Source: Cercis canadensis (taxonomy: Eukaryota > Streptophyta > Magnoliopsida > Fabales > Fabaceae). From it: a DNA stretch of 64,000 nucleotides. Below are positions 12,039 to 23,599 of the stretch, piece by piece. The first letter of the stretch is position 1; every line of letters begins with the position of its first letter. The notes under the pieces are model-generated. The model was given only the letters and a program-made list of their open reading frames with translations. It ran no database searches and was not told the origin of the DNA. The stretch lies in the NCBI GenBank assembly GCA_003255065.1, contig QAOA01000431.1, positions 310,001 to 374,000 on the forward strand, written 5' to 3'. Made by a program: the position numbers and the translations under genes.

Positions 12039-13300
12039 TCATTTATTTCCCACACTCACTCCACCAACATCAAAATATTCACTTGCCACTAAGGTTCTAA
12101 CATGATCTATTCCTAGTGCTCTAGCATGTGAAGAAGTAAGAAGCATTAAATCTCCTAATCTATCAATATTAATTTTTACATCTCCACATGCATACATCAT
12201 TACAACAAGAGTAGGATCATGATTAAACAAATTTTCAGCAAGTGCACAATTAAAATAAGGATGTGTCAAAGTGGGAAAAGGTGTAGAGTTAACCATAGCA
12301 GCCGTGTCAAGTTCACCTTGGGTTGTCTCTTGAGAGTTTTCTTCAAAATCTGTAGAACCAGATTTACTAGAATCCTCATATCTCAAGAATGTAGCGATCT
12401 CAGCACACACAGCACATGACAATTCACCATCACAATTAGCACATAATTGGCCCTGCACAGAATCATCAAAATCAACACAATCAGAAAAATCAGTACCTAA
12501 CTCATTGTAGACCTCCTTGACTAAATCCTCCTCTGTCTTCTTCGACTGAGTGGCTCTATCAGATTCTGAGGTCAATGAATCAGGAACTACTTTCTCTGCT
12601 ACCTGTGGTTTGTTTTCAAGTTAAGGTTTAGTTGGTTCTGGCATAGATTCTTCAGTTGATTCTGGAATTGTATGTGAAGGAATTTTTTCAGAACTTTGGG
12701 CCTGCAATTGACTCGTTGAGGATGCCAATTATCCAATCTGGATATCTAAATTTTGTATGGCGGCCTCTGTCCTCTGCTGGAACTGCATGGTATGAGTGAC
12801 CAATTGCTTCACCAAGTCCTCAATTGAAGGTTCAAATTCTGTGTATGTTGAACATGGTTGTTGCATAGGCTGCTCGAATGATTGCCAATATTGCTGTGGA
12901 GGCGCTGCATTGCCATATGTCAGATTGGTATGATCTCTTCAATCATAGTTATAGATGTTGAATGATGGATCATATGTACGCTGCTGTTGGGGTTGGTATG
13001 ATAGTTCGCTAGGAAATACAGCAGCTACAGCCACAGAGAGATCTTGAAATCCATAAACATCATCCTGAAGTGTAGGGCATGCATTGGCGGGATGAGAGGT
13101 ACAAGCACATATGCCACAAAATTGGATTGGTTGCATGGCTGGTTCAGGTGCTTGTTATCCCACTGCCAATTGTCTCACCAAAGATGTCAATTCATCAAGT
13201 CTATGGTCTATCTTCTTTTTGTTAGAAAGTGATGCAACAATTTCTTTGACACTTTTAGTAGTAGGGGAACTTAGTATGCACCATGAATAAAAAGTGGCAG
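12039..13300 (-). CDS. Gag-like remnant of the nested pol-less element (fossil)
   Basis: From right to left the minus strand gives SVKEIVASLSNKKKIDHRL, the Cys/His motif FCGICACTSHPANACPTLQ, a Tyr/Gln-rich stretch, and an acidic segment (12039-12575) beginning TSESDRATQSKKTEEDLV. The Cys/His motif and the Gln-rich linker match the C-terminal part of plant Ty3/gypsy Gag. The acidic segment with CANCDGELSCAVCAEI is not recognised. The whole region is broken. Confidence 0.6.
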
Positions 13301-13372
13301 AATGCCAAAACACACTAAAACAGGAACACAACACAGAAATAGGGACAAAAAAATGGCTAAAATAAAAAGTAA

Positions 13373-13811
13373 TTGACATAAAATAATCAGCAGAAAGTAA
13401 ACGACATAAAATAATTGACAGAAAGTAATCAACAGAAATTAAATGACAGAAAGTAAATGACAGAAATTAATCGACAAAAATTAAATGACATAAAGTAAAT
13501 GACAGAAAGTAATCGATAGAAAGTAATTGACAGAAATTAATCGACAGAAATTAAATGATAAAAATTAATCGACAAAAATTAAATGACAGAAAGTAATCGA
13601 CAGAAATTAAATGACAAAAAATAAATGACAGAAAGTAATTGACAGAAATTAATCAACAAAAATTAAATGACATAAAGTAAATGATAGAAAGTAATCGACA
13701 TAAATTAAATAACAAAAGTTAAACGACAAAAAGTAAATGACAAAAAGTAATTGACAGAAATTAAACGACGAAAAGTAAATATCATAAAGTAAATGACAAA
13801 AAAGTAATCAA
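13373..13811. repeat. Minisatellite of a 14-bp unit, about 30 copies
   Basis: Variants of GACAGAAAGTAATC, GACAGAAATTAAAT and GACATAAAGTAAAT follow head to tail at a steady 14-bp spacing, with base changes between copies and no unique spacers. It lies inside the nested element, between the Gag-like remnant and the right LTR. Confidence 0.9.
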
Positions 13812-13928
13812 AATATAACAAAGCAATCAATTCAAGGAATCTACTAAATCAAGCCAAAATGAAGAAAAAACAAACACAAAGCATAGGAGGAATTGAAGCA
13901 AATGACTAGAATTCACACAATGAACTTA

Positions 13929-15147
13929 GATCTCCATGAATTCATACAAAAATTAAAGCAAGACAGAAATTCAAAGAAGAAAACATTGCATTAAGTTTAA
14001 TCCAATTAAGAACATAATCTCAAAATCAAAACCGAATTTAATCAGGAGTCTAACTTGGTTACAATGATTCTACTCCTCAATGGTTATGAAATCTAAGCTC
14101 CAATGGAGAAGTGCAGTCATCAATTAAAGAGCTCCAAACTTTTTAAGAGAGAAAACAAAAGCTGCCTAGTCTAGAATTGATAACTCATCTGCCTCATTTC
14201 TTTATTTATAACTCCCTAACTTTCATGCACACCTAATTTACCCCTAACGTAGTTTAAACCTTTGGACCTCAGCTTCAAATGGGCTCCGGTTTGGACCTAA
14301 TTGGGCCTGAATTGAGGAAGTTAAGCTCATTTAAGTCCATCTAGGTCCATATAGGTCTCTAGACTAATCATCAATTTTTGAGAGGCAATAAGACTATCAT
14401 AAATTCATAATTTGTTGAACCGACCTTCATAACAATTAAAACCCTACACCTTATCTTTTCAATGGGACCAGTTTCAAGTCCATACGACATGTACAACACA
14501 ATTTATGGTCCAAACACTGTATGCGGGTCAGGATCCAGCGGCAGCAACTCTACTCTGACTTCTAGGTTAAATTTGACCCACTAAACGTCTAAATTGGCCT
14601 TGAAGGTCTGAATAAAAGTTGTAGATAATCCTCTTATATTTCCTACAAGGTAAGAATCACAATTTTTAGACATCCAGAACTAAAGATATAACCAAAATAC
14701 AGAATAGTGTCAAAACCCTAATAATGCTGAAAAACACACTTAAGCACAATTTTAAGTCCATACGACATGTCCATACGACATGTACAACACAATTTATGGT
14801 CCAAACACTGTATGCGGGTCAGGATCCAGCGGCAGCAACTCTACTCTGACTTCTAGGTTAAATTTGACCCACTAAACGTCTAAATTGGCCTTGAAGGTCT
14901 GAATAAAAGTTGTAGATAATCCTCTTATATTTCCTACAAGGTAAGAATCACAATTTTTAGACATCCAGAACTAAAGATATAACCAAAATACAGAATAGTG
15001 TCAAAACCCTAATAATGCTGAAAAACACACTTAAGCACAATTTTAACCTAATTAATGAAATATGACCCAAGCCTAATCAAATAGGCCCAAAATAGGATTA
15101 GGAGATTAAAAAGAGGATTAATTAATATATAAAAATACTGTTCATCA
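13929..15147 (-). repeat. 5' LTR (right copy) of the nested pol-less element, with an internal 291-bp duplication
   Basis: Matches 8930-9857 of the left LTR from GATCTCCATGAATTC to the shared end CTGTTCATCA. A 291-bp segment is present twice in a row (14478-14768 and 14769 to about 15047), with no differences that I could see by eye. The left LTR has it once. No clear primer site was found at its inner edge. Confidence 0.75.
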
Positions 15148-15152
15148 AGTAT

Positions 15153-16400
15153 ACTTTAATTATTTATTTGCATGTTAAGCTATTAGGTTTTTAGCTTATA
15201 AGGGACTTATATGAATCTGATTTTGATTTCTGTTAACTATGGATTGCTTGTGCTAAGTATGCTACTGGTGATTATTATAGGCAAGATAGGTACTTGTTTA
15301 AGAAAGATAAATTATGTGTGTCTGCATGTTCTATACGTAATTTGCTTATTAGAAAGACGCATGATATTGGTCTAATGGGGCACTTTGGCTTTAAAAAGTC
15401 TTAAGATATTTTGCATGAACATTTTTATTGGTCTCACATGAAGTATGATGTGATTTCTGTTTATAAAAAGTGTATTACTTGTAAACAGACCAAGTCCAAA
15501 GTTATGCCACATGGACTTTATACACCATTGTCTATACTTAGTCAACATTGGATTGATATTTCTATGAATTTTGTGCTAGGGCTACCAAGGTCACAAAGTG
15601 AAAAAGATATTATCTTTGTGATTGTTGATAGGTTTAGCAAGATGACTCATTTTATTGTTTGTGCTAAAACTAATGATGCAACACACATTACTGATTTGTT
15701 ATTTAAGAAAATAATGTGTTTGCATGGTTTACTTAGAACAATAGTAAGTGATAGATATGTGAAGTTCCTAAATCATTTTTAGTGAACCCTATGAGGTCGG
15801 TTAGGGATTAAGCTTTGATTTTTTTACTGTTGCACATCTTCAAAGGGATGGGCAAACTGAGGTTGTTAATAGAACATTTGCTACTATATGGCGTGCTATT
15901 ATGCAAAAGAATCTTAAACGTTGGGAACAATTTTTGCCACATGTTGAGTTTGCTTATAATCGCACTGTACACTATACTACTGCTTATTCCCCTTTTGAGG
16001 TTATTTATGAATTTAATCATTTGACTCATTTGGATATTTTACCTTTGTCTACTAATGAGTTTGTTAATATTGATAGTAAGCAAAAGATAAATTTTGTTAG
16101 AGACTTGCATTCCAAGGTTTGGGCTAATATTGAAAAGAAGAATGAACAGTATGCTAGGCAAGCCAACAAGGGCCAAACTAGGGTTGTATTTGAAACAAGT
16201 GATTGAGTTTGGGTACACCTTAGGAATGGACAATTTCTTACTCAAAGGAAATCAAAGTTGCACCCTCGAGGAGATGGGCTATTTGAAGTCATTGAGCGGA
16301 TTAATGACAATGCCTATAAAATTAATCTTCCTAATGAGTATGACAATGTTAGTGTTACTTTTAATGTTGCTGACTTAACTTTGTTTGATGTAGGTGACGA
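15153..16400 (+). CDS. Integrase region of the plus-strand Ty3/gypsy element (fossil)
   Basis: After the nested insert the plus strand resumes with the zinc-binding region HEHFYWSHMKYDV...CITCKQTKS. The catalytic core follows (WIDISMNFVLGLP, DIIFVIVDRFSKMTHFI, then HFQRDGQTEV-type and ENLKRWEQFLPHVEFAYNR-like text near 15840-15970). The C-terminal segment is GDGLFEVIERINDNAYKINL and FNVADLTLFDVGDDLD. No chromodomain is clear. Integrase would insert the element DNA. The copy is broken. Confidence 0.85.
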
Positions 16401-16539
16401 TTTAGATTCGAGCATGAATCCTTCCGAGGAGGGAGGGAATGATACGAACAGCTTACTACACGCCCTAACCCTAGGCGTGTTCATGATCCTTTGCTTAGAG
16501 TTAAAGGCCTAATGACTAAGTATAGGGCTAAGAGTATAA

Positions 16540-17211
16540 AAGATGTATTGCTGAACCTAGTCCAAGAGGTGCAGACCAAGGAGAGAGCAGCTGGGCTAAG
16601 TTTAGAGTTGAGATAGATCACTTATCAGTTTTTTGTAGAAGGTGCGCATGGACCAACTTGAAATCCAAATTTGGAGCTTGTTTTGAAGGAAACTTGAAGA
16701 TCAAGTTTGGACGTTAACTCAGGAATTAATGAGCCCAATTTGTATAGTCTAGAGATACATCGTGGGCTTTATCTTGTTATCGTTTTAGGCCGAATATGTT
16801 AATGTTTTGTGTTGGGCCTTGGGGCCAAAACTATGTCTTATTTAATTAGTTTTAGTTAAGTTTTTATTTTGGACCTTTATGCTTGTGGGCCGAACGTACA
16901 TTGGATGTAGGGTTTGTTATCATTTTTTACTTCAATTAGGTTTAGTCTCTTAGCTGAGTTCTTATTTAAAGGATTCGTTTATGTCTTTGCAAAGAACTTA
17001 GAGATTAATAATATTCAGTTATTGAATTGTTGAGTTTCTCTAGATTGAGAGATTCTCTGTGGTTCTTGGCCAAAGAATTTGAACTTGAACTTAAACTTAC
17101 CAAGGATCATTCATTGTTAAGGATTCACCATGTTGAGATAACAAAGGTCATCCCACTGTTTGGTATCCAAACACTCTATTCTGATCCTTCGGGTGACGAG
17201 AACACATCATT
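16540..17211 (+). repeat. Probable 3' LTR of the plus-strand Ty3/gypsy element
   Basis: The sequence after the integrase tail looks like an LTR leader (TTATTTAAAGG box at 16963-16973, then AGAGATTAATAATATTCAG) and ends ...GAACACATCA just before unrelated viral-type sequence. The 5' LTR lies outside the window, so the left edge is only a guess. Confidence 0.35.
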
Positions 17212-17219
17212 AACCTTTT

Positions 17220-18540
17220 AGGAGTTATTGATTGAGAATTTTGAGTGTTTATTTTTATTATTAAAGTTTTATTTTTTGGAGATTGTTTAATACAACCTAT
17301 ATTGATTTTTATTTTCATGATTTTGTAACAAACTCTAAATATGATTGTCATGTGTTTTATTCTTAAAAGAAAATTTTCATCTTTTGACTTAATTTTTAGT
17401 TCTAAAAATTTTGAAATTTGAGAATAACTTATTCCCATGGTGTAATTTGGGAAACAATCTAAATATATGAGACTATTATAAAGATTTGACTGAATGACTC
17501 TTATGACCGAGTCTTTAAATTCTACTACTATTTTATCTTTAAAACACACTAAAATAGGTGTATCTATTCATAGTTTGTGAAGATGTTTAACAGCTATTTG
17601 AACTAATTTCATATGGAGATATTTAAAGTCTTCATTTCTATATTTTCTAATCATATCCTCTAAAAGAAAATAGATTGTATCTTTTTGATTTTTTGACTAA
17701 TATTGTTTATTCTACTGTTTTAATAACATAGTTTTAAAATATGTCAAAACTACATTTTTTTATAAACTTTTGTTGATGAAATTTTAGAAATAGTCTAATT
17801 TTGTAAGTTTTGTTCTATTTTATAAATAACAACTTCTCTATTATTACCATCATTTTGATTATCTGTTGAATAGTTATGTTCTTCAATATTTGAACTAGAA
17901 TGTTCATATTAGTTAGACAACAATCTTTTAATCATTCTTGACATTATAATTTATTTTAACTTTAATCTAATTAATTATCTCTCTTAGACTTGTTGGAACC
18001 ACCATACTAACTAACAGTTTTACTGTCTCCTTAGGACTTACTACCGGGACCACGTTTTTTGGCTGACCAATGCTAAGTCAAGAAAGACTCTTAATCTTCT
18101 TAAAGTCTTGATATCTTATAAAGTCTTTGACTTTAAAGATCTATGTCCAACTTATTGAATTTCTAAATCAAATATTTGAATAGTGGCTAAACATAAGCAA
18201 GCTTCTTAAACTTATTTGTTGCAATCTTTTGATAATATTTAATTAATTTTTGATTATAAGACCTATTATTTTTAAGGTAATTAGCTCTATACCAATAAGC
18301 AAATTTTTTATTTTCAATGTACGGACCATAATATCTTGATATATTACTTAGACAATTAATTATGAAATTTTTCTTATTATTTGATTTTATTAATAATATC
18401 TATGTAATAAGGATCTAAAATTTGAACAAGTTTTTTATCTTGAAGAATACTCCTAAAATATATAATTAAAGCTTGATCTTCTAAAAAACATAACCATTAT
18501 ATCTACTGGCTCTATAGCTAAACCACCTATTTATTATGAT
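17220..18540 (-). mobile_element. Endogenous caulimovirid (pararetrovirus) fragment with movement-protein-like part
   Basis: The minus strand encodes VVEFKDSVIRVIQSNLYNSL, then LIYLDCFPNYTMGI and a TIIFRVCYKIMK block. This follows the layout of the Caulimoviridae movement protein (F.DS..G.I...L..GP...CYP.F...L, then YRI.YK). Farther right the same strand encodes RYYGPYIENKKFAYWYRANY, which I do not recognise but which fits coding sequence. It is a broken, AT-rich, old-looking fossil lying between a gypsy LTR and a possible hAT end. Genus not determined. Confidence 0.6.
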
Positions 18541-18544
18541 AAAG

Positions 18545-19107
18545 TCATACATAGAAGTGTCAAATTGGGTTGGGCCGGCCTACCATGCAAATGGGGTGGG
18601 TTGGTTTCATGTATTTCTAACTCGTTTAAAAGCGGGTTTCTGAGCCCGCCCCATTTGGGTTGAGGGCAGGTTAACCCGCCAGTTAATTCTTTTTTTTTTA
18701 CAAAAATATTTTAAATCAAAAATCAAAATCCCTAACCCCCAAATTCCCATTTCTATTTCTCAATCTCTCCCTTTCTTCTCTACTCTCTTGCACACAAGCA
18801 CCTTACCTCCGACCACCATTTCTTCTCAAATTTCTCCTTTGCATGCCATCACCGATGGCACCGACCACCGTCGTTGTTACTGTTGCTAGGTGATTCTTAG
18901 TCATTGTTGTTGGAAATTTCTTCTGGGCTTGCTGAGTTGTTGTTACTCCATCGCACGCATCGGGCTGAGTTGCTGTCGTTGTCGGTGAATTTCTTCTTTG
19001 TTCTTGCTACCCTAGTTTGTTCTTAAATGTTCTTGGTGTGGATTCAACTTGAATCACCACCGATTACCTCATTTCTTCCTATTTTTTGTTGTTCTTTTCA
19101 TTTTATA
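18545..19107. mobile_element. Possible hAT-type transposon end (truncated)
   Basis: The stretch GTGTCAAATTGGGTTGGGCC and the following GGGT/ACCC-rich words (GCGGGTTTCTGAGCCCGCC, GGTTAACCCGCC) look like the terminal and subterminal repeats of plant hAT elements. A pyrimidine-rich leader-like sequence follows. The other end is not seen. It stops where the Helitron begins. Confidence 0.35.
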
Positions 19108-19370
19108 TCTATATTATTATAATATCAATAATAGAGTACACAATGTGGAGCTGACAAGTGTCGTTATCTAGGTGATGACAAGTGGCAGGCTATATGAATT
19201 TCTTCTATTCTACATCATTTAAAAAATAATCTAAAATATGAAGTATGTCTGATTTATAAATAAAAAAACATGAAAAAGAAATTAAAATTTGGGGCATTAA
19301 ATAATTTCCATTTTTAGATTTTTCAGCATTTATTATTTGCTGAATAATTAAAAAATAAAACGTTTGTATT

Positions 19371-21135
19371 TATTAGCTTCCATAAATATATTTCTTTGAT
19401 ATTTGAAATTAAAAATTAAAAACGCATATGCTACAAAATTATATAAACTTAATTAATTTCTTATGGTAATTAATGATTCACAATATACATATGCCAAAAC
19501 GCATGATGTACATCAAAATGCTTAACTCATGGCTTTTTAATATTCGGTTATTTATCATATTTCATTACAGTCAACCAATTATTTATGTCTACATTTACTG
19601 AATTTATAATTGGGGCCTATCTGTCACAATTCATGCCTAATTAAAATCAATCAAAATCAATGACTTAATTGCCAAGACCAATTGGTACACTTATTTGTAA
19701 ATATAAAACATAAATCAGCAATTTCAAGGGGATTGCCTAATTAATTTGACACAATTTCTCCTATGCATTTGAAGTTCTCTAATCAGCATTTAAATTACAA
19801 TTTTTAAATTGAAATTGAGGGTTGTGCAACAGATGGAATTAAGAAAAAAAATAGGGTTTCTTGGTCCCCATTCCTGTGTAAACAAGAGAAAACTCATCTC
19901 CTTCACTCTCTTTAGCATGACCATTGGTGTAGGATCCTCCTCAAAATGGGCTCCAATAAGAATTTCCCTTGCAAAAGTTATTGGGAAGGCTCATCTTCAT
20001 CTTCCGTATATAAGGTTTCTCTCCTTCACTCTATTAAATGTTGATCTATTGCTTTCTTTTTGTTCTTTCTCGGCTTTATTCATATGCTAGCTTTCTATGG
20101 ATTTCATTTTGTCTCTTACATCTGAGCATTTGTGTCATTAAAAGGTATGTTTTTTGTGTTTTCCTCCACAGAAAGTTTTGTGAAGAAAAATAAAATGGTA
20201 ATTTCTCTCTCTCTATCTATTTGTCTTGTGTTTTCTCCATTCATGCTTGATGGAATCCCTTAACTTTTGTATACATCTTAATTTATTAAGATAGGTCAGT
20301 TTATCTTTCTCAGAAAACTTCATGTTAATAGTAAGGTAAGTTTAAAGATATGAGCTTCTTTAAGAAAATATGAATTGTAATAAGCTTCTTGCACATCCAA
20401 GCCTATAATAGAGAAATTTTCTCCTATCTAATCATCCTAGCAGGGCACAAGTGCTATTGGAGGTAAGAAAAATACATTAACCGTTCTATTATTGTTGAAT
20501 TTTTTTGCCATGTTTGAATTCTGATTTTAAATTGGGAGGATCAAGGTAGTGTGTGAATTGCTTAGAATCTTGATTTTGTTTGATTCATACTGTGTAAAAA
20601 TATAGCATAATATCATGTTAGCATCCTTCCATTTCATGTTGTGCACTTCCTTCTACCCAAACCAATGCAAATTATTGCTTGAAGACTGTTTGCTTATAGG
20701 GTGATCCAAATTATCACTTTATGCAGTGAAGTCTTTTTTTTCTTTCTTAATTTCTTTTTTCTTTTAGTCTAAAAACATAATATATTTGGATTTTCTTTTC
20801 TTGATCTGTCTTCCTTTAATTTTCCCTTAGCTTTATGAGTAACCAGAGATTCAGAGCTATCAAGAAAACAAAGCAAAGATCTTTGTCAACTTATAGCTAG
20901 CTTTTAATTCTCTATTCCCTTTTTTCATTGTGATATTTTTCACTGACAATATGAATCAAACAAAATATTACTATTTGATCACACTTCAGGTCTCTGAGTT
21001 CAAAAGAGAAAAGAAATGACAGTGATTATGTCTGCATACGATGCATAGACACGAAAACTTTCATTTTTAAGGTTTTTTCATCTCAGACAAAGCATCTATA
21101 TAATTTTCTTTATTTACTTTATAGCTGTGAAATTG
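19371..21135. other. Helitron interior without a recognised gene
   Basis: AT-rich and T-rich sequence with leader- or intron-like stretches. One open stretch at 19809-20090 (beginning MKLRVVQQMELRKK) has no recognisable motif. The CTCTCTCTATCTATTTG and TTTCTTTCTTAATTTC tracts are simple pyrimidine runs. Nothing else could be named. Confidence 0.4.
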
Positions 21136-21500
21136 TTTATTCAAGTAAGTCAGAGTTGATGGGCATTAAGATGGATTGTCTTAAAAAATTGAACTACTTT
21201 GATTAGGACAAGAGGGAAGAAGATTTCATGTTCAGCTTTGATAGAAAGAGCAAGCAGATGTCTATGAGTTTCTAGCTGTTCCCATAGTTCGAAGTACAAC
21301 TTCAAAATACTCACCACNTTTATTCAAGTAAGTCAGAGTTGATGGGCATTAAGATTGATTGTCTTAAAAAATTGAACTACTTTGATTAGGACAAGAGGGA
21401 AGAAGATTTCATGTTCAGCTTTGATAGAAAGAGCAAGCAGATGTCTATGAGTTTCTAGCTGTTCCCATAGTTTGAAGTACAACTTCAAAATACTCACCAC
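21136..21500. repeat. 182-bp direct repeat around a single-N gap (N at 21318)
   Basis: 21136-21317 and 21319-21500 are the same length and nearly identical (two differences seen: ATGG/ATTG and TTCG/TTTG). The N lies exactly between them. This is best read as two contig ends that overlap but were left unmerged. Confidence 0.9.
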
Positions 21501-21700
21501 ATATATTTAATGCAATGCAAAGATTGAAGTCTTCTTAAATTACAATTGCTTTCACCTCCTTATAATTGAAACATCATATTTCTCTAAGCCAAATATTGCA
21601 TTTGTTTTGGTTAAATGCAACTATATGTTTTGGTTTGACCAGCAGTATTTCTTTGGCTTAGAGAAATGGCAATCTCAACAATTCCTATGTATACTTGAGA

Positions 21701-22140
21701 TCCTTTTTTCAAGAACAGTTGGTCAAAGCATTGGTTATAGGGATCTGTCAACAAAAATTGACATGGAAAGGGTTAAGAATGTTGCACAAAATTGCTAATG
21801 CAGACAAATTTATTAAAAAACTTCCAGAAGGATACAAAACAAATAATGGACCAAGGGGCTCAACTTTAAGTGAAGGTTAGAGGCAAAGGTAAACTATCAA
21901 ATTTAAATCTCATTCCGTTCTCCTACCTAGCTTAGCCATAAAAATGAACAGCTAAATTTTGTTTCTATTTTAGGGAGTTTTTGGAATGTTTGATTAGTGT
22001 AATGATTGACTTGATGTATTCTATATATATCAGAAAGACTTCATCATCAATCTACTACTTCCTTTTCTACTCAAAACAGAATAGCTATTGCAAGGGGACT
22101 TTATCATAATTCATCTATGATCTTGCTACAATGTTCACTA
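21701..22140 (+). pseudogene. Captured fragment of an ABCB-type (ABCB29-like) half-transporter gene
   Basis: Exon 1 (21701-21888) encodes ILFSRTVGQSIGYRDLSTKI, then, after a one-base frame change near 21790, ANADKFIKKLPEGYKTNNGP and RGSTLSEG. These are the helical subdomain and the ABC signature (usually LSGGQ) of an ABC exporter. A TAG at the end replaces the Q expected before RQR. A GT donor at 21889 and an AG acceptor at 22078-22079 lead to exon 2, which reads IAIARGLYHNSSM, the next conserved block. Because the intron is still in place the piece came from genomic DNA, not mRNA. It most resembles plant ABCB28/29-type chloroplast half-transporters, by memory of the GYRD and GPRGS forms. It is a Helitron passenger and not functional. 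Confidence 0.65.
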
Positions 22141-22152
22141 ATTGCATGAGTA

Positions 22153-22209
22153 GTACAAAGTGGTAATGTTGAGGATGCAATTGAGAAAGTAAATGACTCA
22201 AATCCAGAG
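22153..22209 (+). pseudogene. Captured exon piece of a GID8-like (CTLH/LisH) gene
   Basis: The reading frame gives VQSGNVEDAIEKVNDSNPE, ending at a GT splice donor (22210). This closely matches the CTLH region of GID8 homologues, where VQ.G.VEDAIEKVNDLNPE is strongly conserved. GID8 is a subunit of the GID/CTLH ubiquitin ligase. Only one short exon piece is present, abutting the ABC-transporter piece directly, so the two form a chimeric host-derived segment inside the Helitron. Confidence 0.6.
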
Positions 22210-22292
22210 GTAGGATATTTGTTGGTAGTTAGTCCATGATAGCATATATTTTGGTCATTGTGAAAATCTTGAAGCTAGAGAAGCCATTGATG

Positions 22293-22295
<3 letters not shown>

Positions 22296-22340
<45 letters not shown>
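22296..22340. repeat. Poly-T run of 45 bases
   Basis: An uninterrupted run of 45 T. The complementary poly-A could mark an old retrotransposed end. No SINE or LINE body is recognised next to it. Confidence 0.9.
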
Positions 22341-22861
22341 CTGGTGCATGTTTTTGAGGTCCCAATATGCTCTAGCAATTTAAATGTCATTTAAGCAAAA
22401 TAAGGGGTGGGGAAGGGAGGTTCCCAATGACGTATATATGTGTTAATTGATGTGTAGTAGTTGTTTTGGAAAAACTAAAGTTTCTAAATAAGATTTTTAC
22501 TTGCTTTGTCTTAGTATAGTTTTGTTATTTTTATTCACTTTGTCTCACTAAATATTTCTTGATATTATTGTATCTCTCCCCCTCCCCCCTCTTCCTCCCT
22601 CTTCCTCCCTCTTCGTATTAAACAAAATTGTAGACAAGATCATTGAAAGAATCCCCACAAAAGACGTTTGGATCTATTGCTCTATTGGTCTCTTTTAATC
22701 CTTTGATTGCTTTATACATTCAATAAAACTGACAAGTGTCCTATTACATGAAAACACTTAGTTCACTATGTAAATTTATTTGATGGAGGAGTGTTTAATA
22801 AATCAATTAAAATAATTTCTCTATGTTTTTTTGAATTATAAATTATGAAATAATAATTACA

Positions 22862-23590
22862 TTTATTTACATTAATTCACTACCATAATTGCATTTTAAA
22901 TAAATTTTGTAATATGAAATAATATGAAAACATAATAGCATGTGTTTGATTGCAGTAATAATGTTTAATAAGTGTATAAATTCCTCAAATCGCTCAATAT
23001 TTCAAACTTGCAAAAATTCAAAGTTGACTTGCTTTTTTATGAATTCAAATTGAATGTAATTATTTCACATTCCAGTTGTCTCCTAAAAATACGGAAACTA
23101 ATAAAAAGGGCAATAATCAATAGAAATCAATCACAATTATTTCATATTCCAATAAACTTGCGAAATTAAAGAAAATTTCATAGTCAATTGAAAATTTTCA
23201 AACTATCTATTTTCCAATTTATGAATTTAAATTAATTTCAAAATTTGACTTTGAAATTTAAATAATTCCCCAAACTAATTGCCATTAANGAAACTAATAA
23301 AAAGGGCAATAATCAATAGAAATCAATCACAATTATTTCATATTCCAATAAACATGCGAAATTAAAGAAAATTTCATAGTTAATTGAAAATTTTCAAACT
23401 ATCTATTTTCCAATTTATGAATTTAAATTAATTTCAAAATTTGACTTTGAAATTTAAATAATTCCCCAAACTAATTGCCATTAAGCAAATTGTTGGCTAC
23501 AATTACTCAATCTATTTAGCCCATCACGTGAAATCTAGACCTGTAATTTTTATGAGCTGTTTTGTAGTATTTAATTCCTATATAAATATG
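22862..23590. repeat. Helitron-family segment shared with 38880-39430 (includes a 195-bp duplication around an N)
   Basis: From TTTACATTAATTCACTACC to the CCCATCACGTGAAATCTA region this matches 38900-39410 closely. Within it, 23094-23288 and 23290-23484 are near-identical 195-bp copies on either side of the N at 23289. The related copy at 39124-39324 is single, so the doubling here is probably an assembly artefact. Confidence 0.85.
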
Positions 23591-23599
23591 TGCTCTCTT

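Larger units (their letters stand above)
8404..15147 (-). mobile_element. Pol-less (LARD-like) LTR retrotransposon nested in the Ty3/gypsy element
   Basis: The insert is flanked by a 5-bp direct duplication AGTAT (8399-8403 and 15148-15152). Its ends share about 0.93 kb of closely similar terminal repeat. On the minus strand a purine tract GTGTAGGGGGATT stands just before the TGATGAACAG start of the left-hand repeat, so that repeat is the 3' LTR and the element reads leftwards. The interior has a Gag-like remnant but no reverse transcriptase or integrase. It would need enzymes from another element. Terminal repeats are of unequal length and the copy is broken. Confidence 0.8.
5154..17211 (+). 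mobile_element. Ty3/gypsy retrotransposon, plus strand, interrupted by a nested element at 8404-15147
   Basis: Gag, zinc knuckle, protease, reverse transcriptase, RNase H and integrase parts follow each other on the plus strand, which is the Ty3/gypsy order. A second retroelement splits it between RNase H and integrase. Its own 5' LTR is not seen: the Athila-like LTR ends exactly where its gag begins, so its 5' end should lie beyond the left edge. The integrase tail FNVADLTLFDVGDDLD resembles that of chromovirus-type elements, but I could not fix the clade. The copy is broken in many places and looks old. Confidence 0.85.

Noticed and set aside
13373-13811. CRISPR-like regular repeats
   Set aside because: Contiguous 14-bp minisatellite without unique spacers, inside a plant retrotransposon.
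21136-21500. True tandem duplication at 21136-21500 (and at the other N sites)
   Set aside because: The copies meet exactly at a single N and have equal length, which is how unmerged contig overlaps look.
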